Shown here one piece after another: positions 8,306 to 15,970 of a stretch of DNA of 64,000 nucleotides; positions within the stretch are counted from its first letter, which is position 1; the number at the start of each line of letters is the position of its first letter. The stretch is from positions 1,302,001 to 1,366,000 of the forward strand of contig NZ_CP030827.1 in assembly GCF_003597675.1 (NCBI RefSeq). The letters run 5' to 3'. The notes beneath the pieces were generated by a model, which was not told the DNA's origin, searched no databases, and worked only from the letters and a program-made list of their open reading frames with translations. A program made the position numbers and the translations under genes. This DNA comes from Neorhizobium sp. NCHU2750 (GTDB lineage: Bacteria > Pseudomonadota > Alphaproteobacteria > Rhizobiales > Rhizobiaceae).

Positions 8306-8641
8306 TCATTTCTTGGTCAATGATGCAGTCGTCGTGTCCTGTCCTGCCCGATAACTGTAGGCGGCCCCTTTTCCGTCCGTGACAAGGCTCACGCGGCCTA
8401 ATCCCTCCGCACCGACATTCATAGTGATGGTCTTGCCGGACAGCTTCGCATTGCTGACCATCACGGGAGAGCCGCGAAAACGGTAGGTCGGCGTACCGCT
8501 CGGCGGAACGACGATGACGATTTCGCCACCTCTTGCTGTCTTGCCGGTATAAGTACCCGCGAGTTCCCCAAACTCGGCGGCAAATGAAGCGGCTGACGAG
8601 AACGCGATCGCAAGTGAAATCATAATAATTCGCTGAAGCAT
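8306..8641 (-). CDS. Secreted protein of unknown function, 111 aa
   Basis: The start ATG at 8641 follows a strong ribosome site (AGGAGGG). The product opens with a signal peptide (MLQRIIMISLAIAFSSAASFA, cleavage expected after the A-x-A near residue 21) and continues as a ~90-residue beta-rich domain with alternating hydrophobic residues (GTYTGKT, IVIVVPPSGTPTYRFRG, ITMNVGAEGLGRVSLV). It has no cysteines in the mature part and ends in KK. It resembles hypothetical rhizobial periplasmic proteins but I cannot name a family. It is a lone gene. Confidence 0.6.
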   Translation of the reverse strand: MLQRIIMISLAIAFSSAASFAAEFGELAGTYTGKTARGGEIVIVVPPSGTPTYRFRGSPVMVSNAKLSGKTITMNVGAEGLGRVSLVTDGKGAAYSYRAGQDTTTASLTKK

Positions 8642-8975
8642 ATGCCCTCCTAGACATTGGAACACGATATAGAAGGATGCTGCATCATGGATGGTCTTCA
8701 CCCAAACGGGTGGTGGCTGGAAATATTCGTAAACGCCCCCCCAACATCAATGGCAAATCTAACCCGATGAGTATGTGATTAAGGAAGCTTTGGTCGTCGT
8801 CTACGCCCCTTTGATCGTGGCCTCCTTGAGTGTTTGGCACTGTCAAAATAGCGTTTCAGATATTCCTCTAGCCTGCCCTTGTTCCGTAGGCCGACTTGCC
8901 TCTTCCAGTGGTGGAGAGGGATGGACGGACGAGCTCGACGAAGTTTGTAGCTTTATCGGCTTGGTCACTTTCGAA

Positions 8976-8978
8976 GTA
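8976..8978. repeat. Target-site duplication, left copy (GTA)
   Basis: GTA immediately outside the left inverted repeat; the same triplet is at 10263-10265 outside the right end. Three-base duplications are normal for IS3-family insertion. Confidence 0.7.
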
Positions 8979-9062
8979 AGAGGTGGCTGGGGAAATCTGG
9001 ACAGCGGGGATAAGTGGAATTTCTGCCTGAGTTCGGCATAGATGCCGTTAACAGGCGATACC

Positions 9063-9374
9063 ATGACAAGACGACCGCGCCGGAACCATAGCCCGGCTTT
9101 CAAGGCGAAAGTTGCGCTTGCCGCCATCCGAGGCGAGCAGACGCTTGTGGAATTGTCGCAGCAATTCGACGTGCATGCCAATCAGATCAAACAGTGGAAA
9201 GATCAACTGCTTGAAGGGGCGACGGGCGTTTTCGGCGATGAAACGAAGACGGAACCGGCTGGTCCAACTGTGGACGTCAAAACGCTGCATGCCAAAATCG
9301 GAGAGTTGACGCTGGAGAACGATTTTTTAGCCGGAGCGCTCGGCAAGGCGGGATTGCTGGGCGGAAAGAAATGA
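9063..9374 (+). CDS. IS3-family transposase OrfA (DNA-binding part)
   Basis: A 103-residue basic protein with the IS3/IS911 helix-turn-helix (FKAKVALAAIRGEQTLVELS, then FDVHANQIKQWKDQLLEGA) followed by a leucine-zipper-like C-terminal segment (VDVKTLHAKIGELTLENDFL) for multimerisation. ATG 9063 matches the typical MTRRPRRN-type start; an in-frame ATG at 9042 adds seven residues. Its stop overlaps the orfB start (ATGA), so OrfB may be made by coupling or as an OrfAB fusion after -1 frameshifting, the normal way IS3 elements make the active transposase. OrfA alone usually binds the ends and represses. Confidence 0.88.
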   Translation: MTRRPRRNHSPAFKAKVALAAIRGEQTLVELSQQFDVHANQIKQWKDQLLEGATGVFGDETKTEPAGPTVDVKTLHAKIGELTLENDFLAGALGKAGLLGGKK

Positions 9375-10201
9375 TCGACCGCGAGCATAAGTTATCCGTG
9401 GTGCGCCAGGCGAAGCTTCTCGGCTTCAGCCGTGGCAGTGTCTATTATCTGCCTCGTGCAGTGCCTGACGCCGATCTTGCCGTAATGCGCCGGATCGATG
9501 AACTGCATCTCGAATACCCGTTCGCTGGAAGTCGGATGTTGCAGGGGCTTTTGAACGGCGAAGGGATCAAGGTCGGGCGGTTGCACGTCGCCACGCTGAT
9601 GAAAAAGATGGGCATTGAGGCGATCTATCGCCGCCCGAACACATCCAAACCAGCGCCGGGTCACAAAATCTATCCCTACCTTCTGCGAAATCTCGAGGTC
9701 ACCCGGCCCAACCAGGTCTGGACAATGGACCTGACCTACATCCCCATGGCTCGCGGCTTCGTCTATCTCTGCACCGTCGTGGACTGGTTCAGCCGGAAGG
9801 TCCTGTCATGGCGGCTGTCGATCACGATGGAAGCAGCCTTTTGCATCGAAGCCGTCGAAGAGGCACTTGCCCGTTATGGCAAGCCCGATATCTTCAACAC
9901 GGACCAGGGCTCACAGTTCACCTCGACTGACTTCATAGCGGTGCTGAAGAAAGCGGAGATTGCTATCTCGATGGATGGCAAAGGCGCGTGGCGCGACAAC
10001 GTCTTCGTTGAACGGCTCTGGCGGTCGATCAAATACGAGGAAGTCTACCTCCATGCTTACAGGACCGTGTCCGAAGCCCGTGGGAGCGTCGGCCGATATC
10101 TGACCTTTTACAATAGCCGACGTCCACATTCATCGCTTGACCGGAAGACCCCGGATCAGGCCTACTTCAACGCGCTGCCACCGATGATGGTGGCAGCATA
10201 A
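9371..10201 (+). CDS. IS3-family transposase OrfB (DDE integrase-like part)
   Basis: A 276-residue catalytic subunit with an N-terminal HTH_21-like region (GFSRGSVYYLPR, RRIDELHLEYPFAGSRML) and an rve integrase core. The acidic triad is visible: Asp in VWTMDLTYIPM, Asp in DIFNTDQGSQFTS and Glu in NVFVERLWRSIKYEEVYLHAY. The C-terminal FYNSRRPHSSLDRKTPDQAYF block is typical of the family. Full length and no internal stops suggest it is functional. It lies in the -1 frame relative to orfA and ends 61 bp before the right inverted repeat terminus. Confidence 0.9.
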   Translation: MIDREHKLSVVRQAKLLGFSRGSVYYLPRAVPDADLAVMRRIDELHLEYPFAGSRMLQGLLNGEGIKVGRLHVATLMKKMGIEAIYRRPNTSKPAPGHKIYPYLLRNLEVTRPNQVWTMDLTYIPMARGFVYLCTVVDWFSRKVLSWRLSITMEAAFCIEAVEEALARYGKPDIFNTDQGSQFTSTDFIAVLKKAEIAISMDGKGAWRDNVFVERLWRSIKYEEVYLHAYRTVSEARGSVGRYLTFYNSRRPHSSLDRKTPDQAYFNALPPMMVAA

Positions 10202-10756
10202 TCGAGGCGGAAATCCACTTAGCGAAACGCCCGAAACTGTTCAGACAAACCGAGCCACCTCTGTACTAGTGGCCTGCGGCGCTGGGCTCTTCTTGGGCGG
10301 AGAAGATGCGTGAGCAGTCGGAGGCTCTTCGTTCAAAATGAATCTCGCAAAACCTGCCGCCAAACCAATGAATGTAGCAAGGATGCCGGCCCAGCTGCCG
10401 CGAACTCCCCCGTGGTGAGAGCATGCGCCGCGATACCCTATCGAAAGAGAATGCCATCCGTCTCGACAGGTTGGTGGCCCAAAGAGCCAACCTAGCAAAA
10501 ATAACGAGACGAAGAAGGCGAGTAGCCCGACAACGAAAGGGTTACGAAAAAAATACACTCATTGATCCCCCAGATCAGGGGAAGATCATTGAATCAATTT
10601 ATGCGGGAGTCCAGTCAGTCATTCTCGTTCAGCCGAGATCCGGACCGGGGCGAGAGATCGAATCAGCATCGGCAAACAGTCCTGTCTGCGGCTGGCAAAT
10701 GGGTGACGTGGCTTCGGTCAGCCAAGACAGGTGGCCGCACGACGCTGCCTTATTGG

Positions 10757-10891
10757 TCAATTGGCCGACTTTATCTTCCTGACCGGCTCATCTCGGCGGG
10801 CCTCCATGCCTGGCGGCTGATTTTTCAGATGTTCTGCAAGTGCCTGGCGGCTGTCCCGCACTGCATCCTTTTGCAGTTTGAGTACAAGCAT
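10757..10891 (-). CDS. Possible 44-residue basic protein
   Basis: A short minus-strand frame starting at ATG 10891 with AAGGAAA upstream. The product (MLVLKLQKDAVRDSRQALAE, then HLKNQPPGMEARRDEP...) is a charged amphipathic helix rich in K/R/D/E. It is in the 1.2-kb gene-poor stretch between the IS element and the tRNA genes. No family is recognised; composition and ribosome site make it worth keeping as a candidate. Confidence 0.28.
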   Translation of the reverse strand: MLVLKLQKDAVRDSRQALAEHLKNQPPGMEARRDEPVRKIKSAN

Positions 10892-11066
10892 CTTGCGCAA
10901 TTTCCTTTGTCTAAGCAGGCTTTCCAAAACGCAGACCTCAAAAAATACCCATGGCGGGATGGTCGGGAATATGGTGGCGCAGGATTTTCCCCGTCTTGGC
11001 CAACTGCTTATGGTGCTGTGCGTTATCTCAGCGTCACACGTGCTGTGCACAAGGCTTGCGTAATGG

Positions 11067-11298
11067 AGGTGGGAAGGCCTGGGGGTACTGGGGTAAGCCT
11101 TCCCACCTCGCTGGCGTCCTCTCCAGCAAGGCGACAACTATGCAGGATATGGAATGGCAGCAAACGAAGAATTGTAAGGAATTGTTTCTGCTGCGTCGCA
11201 GTCGCTCATCGCATTGATAGGATGCGAAGCGGGCGGAGTGCCTGAAAAAATGGTCCGCCCGCTCCAATTGCACCTTGCTTGGGACGGCGGGTGCAATT
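11067..11298. other. Cluster of three perfect inverted repeats (possible structured RNA region)
   Basis: Three consecutive perfect stems occur within 232 bases: 12 bp (AGGTGGGAAGGC at 11067-11078 with 11097-11108), 9 bp (GCGGGCGGA at 11229-11237 with 11254-11262) and 9 bp (AATTGCACC at 11266-11274 with 11290-11298). Loops are 15-18 bases. No protein-coding frame fits. With the terminator-like hairpin at 11359 this could be a small-RNA locus, but strand and product are unknown. Confidence 0.4.
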
Positions 11299-11358
11299 TC
11301 AAGGAGACGATGGGCGCCCCCTCAGCCGGGATGGATGCAACTTGACTGGGATTCAAAA

Positions 11359-11382
11359 GCCCCTCGGGTGGTTCCGAGGGGC
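11359..11382 (-). terminator. Rho-independent terminator-like hairpin
   Basis: A 9-bp perfect stem GCCCCTCGG / CCGAGGGGC with a 6-base loop. On the minus strand it is followed by TTTTGAA, so it would stop leftward transcription, perhaps from the tRNA-Val side or from a small RNA. Confidence 0.5.
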
Positions 11383-11834
11383 CAAGGCGGGACTTTCGAC
11401 TGGAGGTCTGAAATCCCTGGCAATTTCTAGAGCATGCCTTTTATCCGCCGTCTAAAAACAAGTTTGTGATTTTATGCCGCCGCGTGGCGCTGTCACTTCG
11501 AAAATTCTCTGCCAGCTGCACGCACGGCGAGTAAAGCCGGCCGGTTTGTGTTTTTCCCGATAATTTTCACGGCCAAAAGAAAATCGACGGTGGCGCGCGA
11601 AAATTTGGCCAAAAAAAATCGAAAATCGAGCGCTCCGGGAGAGGAAATGGACCCGCGGGGCCTGTCTCCCATAAATCCAGCCGTTTCGGTGGGGTTTGAA
11701 CGGGCGAGGGGAGTGACGAGTCCGTCGCGATAGACTCAATCGCCGTGGCAGGCAGAGTGCTCGGGAACAATGCAAATCGACAACGCGGAACATCCGCGCA
11801 TTAAATTCTCTAAACTGGCATGCTTGGGAAAAAA
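11383..11834 (+). other. Non-coding gap
   Basis: About 450 bases between the hairpin and tRNA-Val; short frames here have no family features or ribosome sites. Several A-rich runs near 11560-11625 (GGCCAAAAGAAAATCG, GGCCAAAAAAAATCG) form an imperfect direct repeat. Confidence 0.4.
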
Positions 11835-11910
11835 TGGTGGGCGATGAGAGACTCGAACTCCCGACATCCTCGGTGTAAACGAGGCGCTCTACCAACTGAG
11901 CTAATCGCCC
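11835..11910 (-). tRNA. tRNA-Val (anticodon TAC)
   Basis: Read on the minus strand the gene begins GGGCGATTAGCTCAGTTGG, has an anticodon arm CCTCG-TTTACAC-CGAGG giving TAC (valine), the T-arm GGGAGTTCGAGTCTC, and an acceptor stem closing with ATCGCCC-A-CCA; the CCA end is encoded. All 7 acceptor pairs form. Its 3' end faces the gene-poor accessory region to the left. Confidence 0.95.
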
Positions 11911-12183
11911 TTCGCGAGACCGGGTCATGCCCGCCGCGTCGGTGGCCGTGATCTATGCGGATCGTGAGGAAACCGCAAGAGCCTTCGTGATGTTTTTTTG
12001 AAATTTTCGTGGAAAGCCCGCAAAATAAGGTGGTGACGGTGGAAAGCTGAAAACCGTCATTCTTTTGTCTTGATACCTGCTTGACACCCGAACGCGAACC
12101 TCATAGACAGCCGCCAACCGAGCGATCGAGGTCGCCCGGCCAAGAGGTTTCCCTTCACCGAAGGGGTATCGCTTGAAGAAAGT

Positions 12184-12260
12184 GCGGGTGTAGCTCAGTC
12201 GGTTAGAGTGCCGGCCTGTCACGCCGGAGGTCGCGGGTTCGAGCCCCGTCACTCGCGCCA
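12184..12260 (+). tRNA. tRNA-Asp (anticodon GTC), copy 1
   Basis: GCGGGTGTAGCTCAGTCGG start, anticodon arm CCGGC-CTGTCAC-GCCGG giving GTC (aspartate), T-arm CGCGGGTTCGAGCCCCG, acceptor closing CACTCGC-G-CCA with encoded CCA; 77 nt. Identical to the copy at 12320. Confidence 0.96.
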
Positions 12261-12319
12261 TTCTTCTCCTCGAAACTCTTCCTCCGGATTTCCGGAGGAT
12301 CGCCGAAAGGCAAAAATGC

Positions 12320-12396
12320 GCGGGTGTAGCTCAGTCGGTTAGAGTGCCGGCCTGTCACGCCGGAGGTCGCGGGTTCGAGCCCCGTCACTCGCGCCA
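12320..12396 (+). tRNA. tRNA-Asp (anticodon GTC), copy 2
   Basis: Sequence identical to the copy at 12184 over the whole 77 nt; the two are 59 bp apart and probably co-transcribed as a dicistronic tRNA precursor. Confidence 0.96.
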
Positions 12397-12435
12397 TTCT
12401 TTTCCATTCATTGATCTGTTTATCGACGATCCGAT

Positions 12436-12456
12436 GGGCCACTTGTGGCCCTTTCG
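12436..12456 (+). terminator. Terminator of the tRNA-Asp pair
   Basis: Short hairpin GGGCCA-CTTG-TGGCCC followed by TTTCG, 40 bp after the second tRNA. Confidence 0.5.
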
Positions 12457-13063
12457 TCGTTTGCTGCTGTGCAGCGTGTTTTGCTGTCCCTTCGAGATGC
12501 CGGATTGCCTATGTACGTGATCCGCGGCGGCCATCGTTGGGGTGCTGATGGCGCGTTCCCAATCGCGTGATCGGTCTTACCCTTTCATTATTGTGGCCTA
12601 GATTGTCTTTCGTGCCCAGCTGTCTCCGTTTTCCCGTAATGCGGGAGTAGCGGTGTGGCGGCGTCCTGCTTCTCTGCGTCGCTTTGTTGTCTTTACAACT
12701 GCGAATGGTGTTTTCGTGTGCCTGGCGATGCGCGCGTTATCGTCGCAGGTGCGCATGGGCCGGAAAAAATTGGCAAAACGCAAATTTGCCCGCAATCCTT
12801 GATGTTTTTACTCCTGTTAACAACTTTTTGCGATTGTTTCGCCGTCCTGTCGTGATCGATTTTTGCCTGTTCCCGGCTTTGCGGCGGCCTCTGCGACATT
12901 TCGTCGTCTTTCGCACCGCTATGCGTGTGAGGTCGCTTGTTAAAGCACTTGCGTGGGGGGCTCGGCTGCGATAGTCACGGCTTGTTGCAATGCACGTTCG
13001 CTTGCCCGCGCATTGGTCAAAAATGCGTCGCTCGGCGCTTCTTGCAGGCAGGGATTGGATATC
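12457..13063 (+). other. Long leader region upstream of nuoA
   Basis: About 600 bases with no convincing gene, presumed to hold the promoter and untranslated leader of the nuo operon. I cannot point to a secure -35/-10 pair. Confidence 0.5.
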
Positions 13064-13429
13064 ATGAGTGAACTCCTCGCTTCTTACGTCCCGATCGCGA
13101 TTTTCATCGGAATCTCCCTGATTATCGGGTTGGCGCTTCTGATCGCGCCTTTCGCTGTCGCCTATAAGGCGCCCGATCCGGAAAAGCTTTCGGCCTTCGA
13201 ATGCGGATTCAATGCTTTCGATGACGCGCGCATGAAGTTCGATATCCGATTCTATCTTGTGTCGATTCTCTTCATCATCTTCGACCTCGAAGTCGCCTTC
13301 CTGTTTCCCTGGGCAGTGTCCTTCGGTGCGATCGGCTGGTTCGGCTTCTGTTCGATGATGGTGTTCCTTGCTGTCCTGACGGTCGGCTTTATCTACGAAT
13401 GGAAGAAGGGAGCTCTGGAATGGGAGTAG
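13064..13429 (+). CDS. nuoA: NADH-quinone oxidoreductase subunit A
   Basis: NuoA is a three-helix membrane subunit at the junction of the peripheral and membrane arms of complex I. The 121-residue product shows the first span ([20 protein letters not shown]), the conserved loop K-x-x-x-Y-E-C-G-type motif ([25 protein letters not shown]) with the redox-sensitive-state cysteine, and the second and third spans ([39 protein letters not shown]). ATG 13064 gives normal length; the open frame upstream to 12953 is unlike NuoA. It is the first gene of an unbroken 14-gene nuo operon and overlaps nuoB by 10 bp. Confidence 0.96.
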   Translation: MSELLASYVPIAIFIGISLIIGLALLIAPFAVAYKAPDPEKLSAFECGFNAFDDARMKFDIRFYLVSILFIIFDLEVAFLFPWAVSFGAIGWFGFCSMMVFLAVLTVGFIYEWKKGALEWE

Positions 13430-13983
13430 TCGAAAACAGTGGCGCGCGTATGGCGCCGCAGTCCGGCAATGTCCCGGCGGCTCGCGATGATGCCTTCTTC
13501 GGCGAAATCAACAATGAGCTCGCCGACAAGGGCTTTCTCGTTACCTCGACCCAGGATCTGATCACCTGGGCGCGCACCGGCTCGCTGATGTGGATGCAGT
13601 TCGGTCTGGCCTGTTGCGCCGTCGAAGGCCTGATGCAGGTCTCCGGCCCTCGCTATGATCTTGAGCGCTTCGGTGTCGCCCCGCGTGCCTCTCCGCGCCA
13701 GTCGGACGTGCTGATCGTTGCCGGCACGCTCACCAACAAGATGGCGCCGGCGCTGCGCAAGGTCTACGACCAGATGCCTGAGCCGCGCTACGTCATCTCC
13801 ATGGGCTCCTGTGCCAATGGCGGCGGCTATTACCACTATTCCTATTCGGTCGTGCGCGGCTGTGACCGCGTCGTGCCGGTCGATATCTATGTGCCGGGCT
13901 GTCCTCCCACGGCAGAAGCACTGCTTTACGGCGTGCTTCTGCTGCAGAAGAAGATCCGCCGTACCGGCACGATCGAGCGGTAA
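13420..13983 (+). CDS. nuoB: NADH-quinone oxidoreductase subunit B
   Basis: NuoB binds the terminal iron-sulfur cluster N2, the direct electron donor to quinone. The 187-residue product has the tandem-cysteine ligand pair in [11 protein letters not shown], the third ligand in [12 protein letters not shown] and the fourth in [14 protein letters not shown]. The start ATG 13420 lies inside the end of nuoA. An upstream in-frame ATG at 13399 is less likely. Transcribed with nuoA and nuoC. Confidence 0.97.
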   Translation: MGVVENSGARMAPQSGNVPAARDDAFFGEINNELADKGFLVTSTQDLITWARTGSLMWMQFGLACCAVEGLMQVSGPRYDLERFGVAPRASPRQSDVLIVAGTLTNKMAPALRKVYDQMPEPRYVISMGSCANGGGYYHYSYSVVRGCDRVVPVDIYVPGCPPTAEALLYGVLLLQKKIRRTGTIER

Positions 13984-13997
13984 GGGGAGGGCAAGTC

Positions 13998-14609
13998 ATG
14001 TCGATCGAAGCCTTGACCGAACTCTCCGCCTATCTGGCCGAAGCCCGGCCCGGCCTGGTGTCGGGCGCGCAGATTGCCGTTGGCGAACTGACCGTTCAGA
14101 CCGAGCCGTCTCACATCATCGAACTCCTGACCTTCCTGCGCGACGATCAAAAATGCGGCTTCATCGCCATCACTGATATCTGTGGTGTCGACTGGCCGGC
14201 GCGCGAGAAGCGTTTCGATGTCGTCTACCATCTCCTGTCTCCGCGCCAGAACCTGCGCATCCGCGTCAAGCTGGCTGTCGCCGAGGATGAGGCCGTGCCG
14301 TCGGCAACCGCCGTCTATCAGGGTGCGGAATGGTACGAGCGTGAGACCTGGGACCTGTTCGGCATCCCGTTCTCCGGCCATCTCGACCTGCGTCGTCTGC
14401 TGACGGACTACGGTTTCGAAGGTCATCCGCTGCGCAAGGACTTCCCGACCACGGGCTTCGTCGAGGTTCGCTACGACGACAGCGTCAAGCGCGTCGTCTA
14501 CGAACCGGTGGCGCTGCGTCAGGAATTTCGTAACTTCGACTTTCTGTCCCCCTGGGAAGGCCCGGAATACGTGCTGCCCGGAGACGAGAAGGCCGAGACC
14601 AAGGCGTAA
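13998..14609 (+). CDS. nuoC: NADH-quinone oxidoreductase subunit C
   Basis: The 30-kDa-type hydrophilic subunit of complex I, 203 residues, separate from nuoD as in alphaproteobacteria and mitochondria. The family signature E-R-E-x-W-D-x-x-G-I-x-F-x-G-H-x-x-L-R-R-I-L is visible ([20 protein letters not shown]), followed by [21 protein letters not shown] ribosome site precedes ATG 13998. It packs against NuoD in the peripheral arm; no cofactor. Confidence 0.97.
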   Translation: MSIEALTELSAYLAEARPGLVSGAQIAVGELTVQTEPSHIIELLTFLRDDQKCGFIAITDICGVDWPAREKRFDVVYHLLSPRQNLRIRVKLAVAEDEAVPSATAVYQGAEWYERETWDLFGIPFSGHLDLRRLLTDYGFEGHPLRKDFPTTGFVEVRYDDSVKRVVYEPVALRQEFRNFDFLSPWEGPEYVLPGDEKAETKA

Positions 14610-14681
14610 ATACCGGCGCGCTCGCGACGGACCATCACATTTCCCGCCGCAGCATTGGCTGTCCGGCATGGAGCAAGCGGT

Positions 14682-15872
14682 ATGACTGAACATAACGTCC
14701 GCAATTTTACGATCAATTTCGGCCCCGAGCATCCGTCGGCGCACGGTGTTCTGCGTCTGGTGCTGGAACTGGACGGCGAAATCGTGGAACGCGTCGATCC
14801 GCATGTCGGCCTGCTTCACCGCGGCACCGAAAAGCTGATGGAGACCAAGACCTATCTCCAGGCGCTGCCCTATCTCGACCGGCTCGATTACGTCTCGCCG
14901 ATGAACCAGGAACACGCCTATTCGCTGGCGGTGGAAAAGCTGCTGAAGCTGCAGATCCCGATCCGCGGCCAGTTGATCCGCGTTCTTTATTCCGAAATCG
15001 GCCGCATCCTGTCGCATTTGATGAACGTCACCACCCAGGCCATGGACGTCGGTGCCATGACGCCGCCGGTCTGGGGCTTCGAAGAGCGCGAAAAGCTGAT
15101 GATCTTCTATGAGCGTGCCTCGGGCGCCCGCCTGCACGCCGCCTATTTCCGCCCCGGTGGCGTCCATCAGGACCTGCCGCCGGAACTCGTCGAGGATATC
15201 GGCGCCTGGTGCGATCCCTTCCTCAAGGTGCTCGACGACATCGAGGGCCTGCTGACGGAAAACCGCATCTTCAAGCAGCGCAATGTCGATATCGGCGTCA
15301 TCAAGCTCGAAGACGCCTGGTCCTGGGGCTTCTCGGGTGTTCTCGTGCGTGGCTCGGGCGCTGCATGGGACCTGCGCAAGGCGCAGCCCTACGAATGTTA
15401 CGCCGACATGGATTTCGACGTCGCGATCGGCAAGAACGGCGACTGTTATGACCGCTACCTGATCCGCATGATCGAGATGCGCCAGTCGGTGCGCATCATG
15501 AAGCAATGCGTCGAGCGGCTGCTCGGTGACGCAAAGACCGGCCCGGTCTCGTCCACCGACGGCAAGGTCGTGCCGCCGAAGCGCGCCGAGATGAAGCGCT
15601 CGATGGAAGCGCTGATCCATCACTTCAAGCTTTATACCGAGGGCTATCACGTGCCCGCCGGTGAAGCCTATGCCGCCGTCGAGGCGCCGAAGGGCGAATT
15701 CGGCGTTTATATCGTCGCTGATGGTTCCAACAAGCCCTATCGCTGCAAGCTGCGCGCGCCGGGCTTTGCCCATCTCCAGGCGATGGATTTCATCTGCAAG
15801 GGCCATCAGCTGGCGGATATCACCGCCGTGCTCGGCTCGCTCGATATCGTGTTCGGTGAGGTGGACCGTTGA
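14682..15872 (+). CDS. nuoD: NADH-quinone oxidoreductase subunit D
   Basis: The 49-kDa-type subunit that with NuoB shapes the quinone-binding cavity. The 396-residue protein begins [20 protein letters not shown], with the conserved G-P-Q/E-H-P-A/S-x-H-G loop whose histidine lines the quinone site; other landmarks are [25 protein letters not shown] and the C-terminal [12 protein letters not shown] 14682 is chosen over an in-frame ATG at 14655 because the family begins at this point. 72 bp separate it from nuoC. Confidence 0.97.
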   Translation: MTEHNVRNFTINFGPEHPSAHGVLRLVLELDGEIVERVDPHVGLLHRGTEKLMETKTYLQALPYLDRLDYVSPMNQEHAYSLAVEKLLKLQIPIRGQLIRVLYSEIGRILSHLMNVTTQAMDVGAMTPPVWGFEEREKLMIFYERASGARLHAAYFRPGGVHQDLPPELVEDIGAWCDPFLKVLDDIEGLLTENRIFKQRNVDIGVIKLEDAWSWGFSGVLVRGSGAAWDLRKAQPYECYADMDFDVAIGKNGDCYDRYLIRMIEMRQSVRIMKQCVERLLGDAKTGPVSSTDGKVVPPKRAEMKRSMEALIHHFKLYTEGYHVPAGEAYAAVEAPKGEFGVYIVADGSNKPYRCKLRAPGFAHLQAMDFICKGHQLADITAVLGSLDIVFGEVDR

Positions 15873-15970
15873 TGCTCCGCTCCGCCAATTCCGCTCTGTC
15901 CATGCCCGCCGGTTCGTTCGCGCAGCGAATGAACGGCGTGTTCCAATAAACTGATAAGGCGTGTGAAAGA

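Larger units (their letters stand above)
8979..10262 (+). mobile_element. Complete IS3-family insertion sequence, 1284 bp
   Basis: Ends are the 10-bp perfect inverted repeat AGAGGTGGCT (8979-8988) and AGCCACCTCT (10253-10262). A second imperfect inverted match lies inside the ends (TAAGTGGAATTTCTGCCT at 9011-9028 against the complement of 10204-10222). It contains orfA and orfB in the usual overlapping arrangement, with the DDE residues intact, and is bounded by a 3-bp direct repeat. It therefore looks recent and potentially mobile. Its insertion interrupts the minus-strand membrane protein gene. I cannot name the exact IS without a database. Confidence 0.88.
8843..10558 (-). pseudogene. Small membrane protein gene split by the IS3-family element
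   Basis: The 5' part (10558 down to 10263, GTG start, GGGGG ribosome site) encodes a membrane span (VGLLAFFVSLFLLGWLF), a cysteine segment (C-R-D-G-W ... GACSHHGGVRGSW) reminiscent of DUF3761-like C-x-D-G-x...G-x-C-S-x-H-G-G-V motifs, and a second span. The 3' part (8975 down to 8843) encodes a Ser/Pro-rich tail. Removing the element plus one copy of the 3-bp duplication joins the halves into a continuous 142-codon frame ending in TGA. In the present arrangement translation from the 5' part would stop inside the element at 10241, replacing the tail by ~7 foreign residues. The function is unknown; both hydrophobic segments are retained in the truncated form, so partial activity is possible. 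Confidence 0.75.

Noticed and set aside
10562..11245. 228-codon plus-strand frame right of the IS element
   Set aside because: No domain, irregular composition; it crosses the hairpin cluster and is most likely non-coding.
11953..12442. Minus-strand frames across the tRNA-Asp pair
   Set aside because: They are translations of structural RNA genes (for example GLEPATSGVTGRHSNRLSYT, a well-known false protein from tRNA-Asp) and not real proteins.
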